Made by a program: the position numbers and the translations under genes
In this document: one piece after another, positions 62,821 to 64,000 of the stretch
How the letters are laid out: the number at the start of each line of letters is the position of its first letter
How positions within the stretch are numbered: position 1 is the stretch's first letter
Assembly: GCF_900155655.1 (NCBI RefSeq)
Contig: NZ_LT706987.1
Location: 2,585,466-2,649,465 of the forward strand
Length of the DNA stretch: 64,000 nt
Source: Prevotella ihumii
GTDB lineage: Bacteria > Bacteroidota > Bacteroidia > Bacteroidales > Bacteroidaceae
Direction of reading: 5' to 3'
Notes under the pieces: generated by a model
Databases searched by the model: none
What the model saw: the letters and a program-made list of their open reading frames with translations, nothing else
Told to the model about the DNA's origin: nothing

Positions 62821-64000
62821 ATGAAAACCAAAAGTATAATTTTATTATCATTATTACTTTTTTGTATTGAGACATTAGCTCAAATCCCTATTGTGCGCAA
62901 CTTTACTATGGTAGACTATTTTGGGGGCACACGAAATTGGAAGATAGGGCAGAGTGGAGATGGAAAGATGTTTTTTGCTAATAGTCTTGGGCTTTTGGAA
63001 TACGATGGAGACATTTGGAAGAATTATCCCATTCAGAACAAGTCCATTGTGTACTCGCTCTATTTTGATGAAGCTAAAGATGCCATATATATAGGCGGAA
63101 CAAACGAGTTTGGATTTTATAGGCCTCACCCACAAACTCACAAACTTACTTACTCCTCTGTTTCAAGTTTGTTGCCTACTACTCAACGCAGTTTTGGCGA
63201 TGTTCGCAATGTTCACGAATACGAAGGCGAGAAGATATTTGTTACTCCTACCTATATATTTCATCAACGCAAAGATGGCTATGTGGGAACTATTCGCTTG
63301 CCTTATCAGGTAGATATGAGTTCGGTGGTGTACAATCAGCTTGTTATCTGTTGTAAAGAAAATATCTTTCGTTACAAAAACGGGCGTTTAATTCCTCTTC
63401 CCGGGTTGGAAGAATTGAAAGGAAAGGTGGTTCAAGCCGTATTGCCACTGTTCAATAAGATGCTCTTCGTTACCGAATATGACGGTCTTTACCTTTACGA
63501 TGGTAAAACGCTCTCGCCCTATATCCTTGATATTACTCCTCAATTGATGGCTTCCGACATCAATTGTGCTACTGTTTCAGACAACTATCTTGCCTTTGGT
63601 ACTTATCGTGATGGACTTATTGTAAAGGATTACCTTACGGGAAAGACCTACTTCTCTAACACAATGACGGGCTTGCAAAACAACATTGTGCTCGCTGTAG
63701 AGTTTGACAAAGACCGCAATCTGTGGTTGGGCTTAGACAATGGCATATCCTACGTAATGTTAGAAACGCCCTTCTTCGACCTATTGGGCAAGAATAACAC
63801 CGTAGGAACAGGCTACACATCGCTCATTAGCGGCGATAATCTTTATCTTGGTACCAATCAGGGACTTTATCGCACCAATTCATTGCGCGCAAATATCAAT
63901 GGACACGATGCGCCAGTGGCTATCAATAACATTTCGGGACAAATATGGAGCCTCACCAATATTGATGGACACACGTTATGCGGTGCTGCTAAGGGTGGTT
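62821..64000 (+). CDS. Beta-propeller sensor/regulator, N-terminal part, cut by window edge
   Basis: The ATG at 62821 opens a frame of 393 codons that runs off the right edge with no stop. It starts with a signal peptide (MKTKSIILLSLLLFCIETLA) and continues with many beta-propeller blades of the two-component-regulator type: GDGKMFFANSLGLLEYDG, AIYIGGTNEFGFY, NLWLGLDNGISYV, NLYLGTNQGLYRT. Proteins like this in Bacteroidetes are periplasmic sensors followed by a triple-Tyr domain, a membrane helix and either a histidine kinase or a LuxR-type DNA-binding domain. The C-terminal type cannot be seen here. Confidence 0.85.
   Translation, partial: MKTKSIILLSLLLFCIETLAQIPIVRNFTMVDYFGGTRNWKIGQSGDGKMFFANSLGLLEYDGDIWKNYPIQNKSIVYSLYFDEAKDAIYIGGTNEFGFYRPHPQTHKLTYSSVSSLLPTTQRSFGDVRNVHEYEGEKIFVTPTYIFHQRKDGYVGTIRLPYQVDMSSVVYNQLVICCKENIFRYKNGRLIPLPGLEELKGKVVQAVLPLFNKMLFVTEYDGLYLYDGKTLSPYILDITPQLMASDINCATVSDNYLAFGTYRDGLIVKDYLTGKTYFSNTMTGLQNNIVLAVEFDKDRNLWLGLDNGISYVMLETPFFDLLGKNNTVGTGYTSLISGDNLYLGTNQGLYRTNSLRANINGHDAPVAINNISGQIWSLTNIDGHTLCGAAKGG

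Overview
The window looks like chromosome from a Prevotella-like member of the Bacteroidales. The evidence is a PorZ-type protein and other type IX secretion (T9SS) signatures, Bacteroidetes promoters with a TAnnTTTG -7 box, a streptopain-type C10 protease with GEVED modules, a fused-gene-free sdhCAB respiratory operon, and AT-rich intergenic DNA full of short repeats. The species cannot be fixed from sequence alone. I saw no rRNA, tRNA, prophage or CRISPR array.

Layout. 1-1600: cut end of an IS4-type transposase gene with an IS30 element apparently nested in its upstream part. 1.9-3.7 kb: a secreted protein and a decayed toxin-antitoxin remnant hit by a MITE. 4.2-15.4 kb: a long + strand run, leuS, yitT, rdgB, glycosyltransferase, porZ, glycosyltransferase, DUF6056-like membrane protein, acyltransferase. 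16-28.4 kb: mostly - strand housekeeping genes (polA, deoC, CPBP protease, mazG, dtd, uvrC, apt, mnmG) with + strand ispB-like prenyl synthase; two parS-like sites flank apt. 29.5-33 kb: sdhCAB. 34-48 kb: GNAT protein, parE, S41 protease, a small secreted protein, second yitT (-), ruvB, topA, aroK, speA, ECF sigma and its partner. 49.8-55.7 kb: VanX-like dipeptidase, THUMP-like methyltransferase, a large secreted adhesin-like protein, ybeY and coaD (-). 56.6-62.2 kb: the most striking block, a cholesterol-dependent-cytolysin-like lipoprotein, then a C10 cysteine protease and a C11 (clostripain) cysteine protease, all with lipoprotein signals. 62.8 kb to the end: the 5' part of a beta-propeller sensor/regulator gene.

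The intergenic DNA carries several repeat families. (1) About 230-bp modules: four or five 14-15-bp palindromes (AAACATATATGTTT or CAAAGTTSAACTTTG) spaced 22-23 bp centre to centre, flanked about 215 bp apart by direct repeats of a GGAAAAATAGAACAAT-like box; nine copies. (2) A 194-bp MITE (MITE-1) with GGCTGGTTCTATAAATTA inverted ends and 4-bp TWWA target duplications; three copies of identical length. (3) A second inverted-repeat family (MITE-2) ending in AACCCAAATCGGTC; five copies, one interrupted by MITE-1. MITE-1 and the long MITE-2 copies share a small hairpin whose stem shows compensatory changes. (4) A degenerate family with TAGGGGCGTGATTTATCACG and TAACTCC runs.

How the genes work together: the porZ cluster joins a T9SS surface component to probable surface-glycan genes; uvrC-dtd-mazG, mnmG-apt, CPBP-deoC, topA-aroK-speA and sdhCAB look like ordinary operons; the cytolysin and the two proteases have separate terminators but form a coherent host-interaction island.
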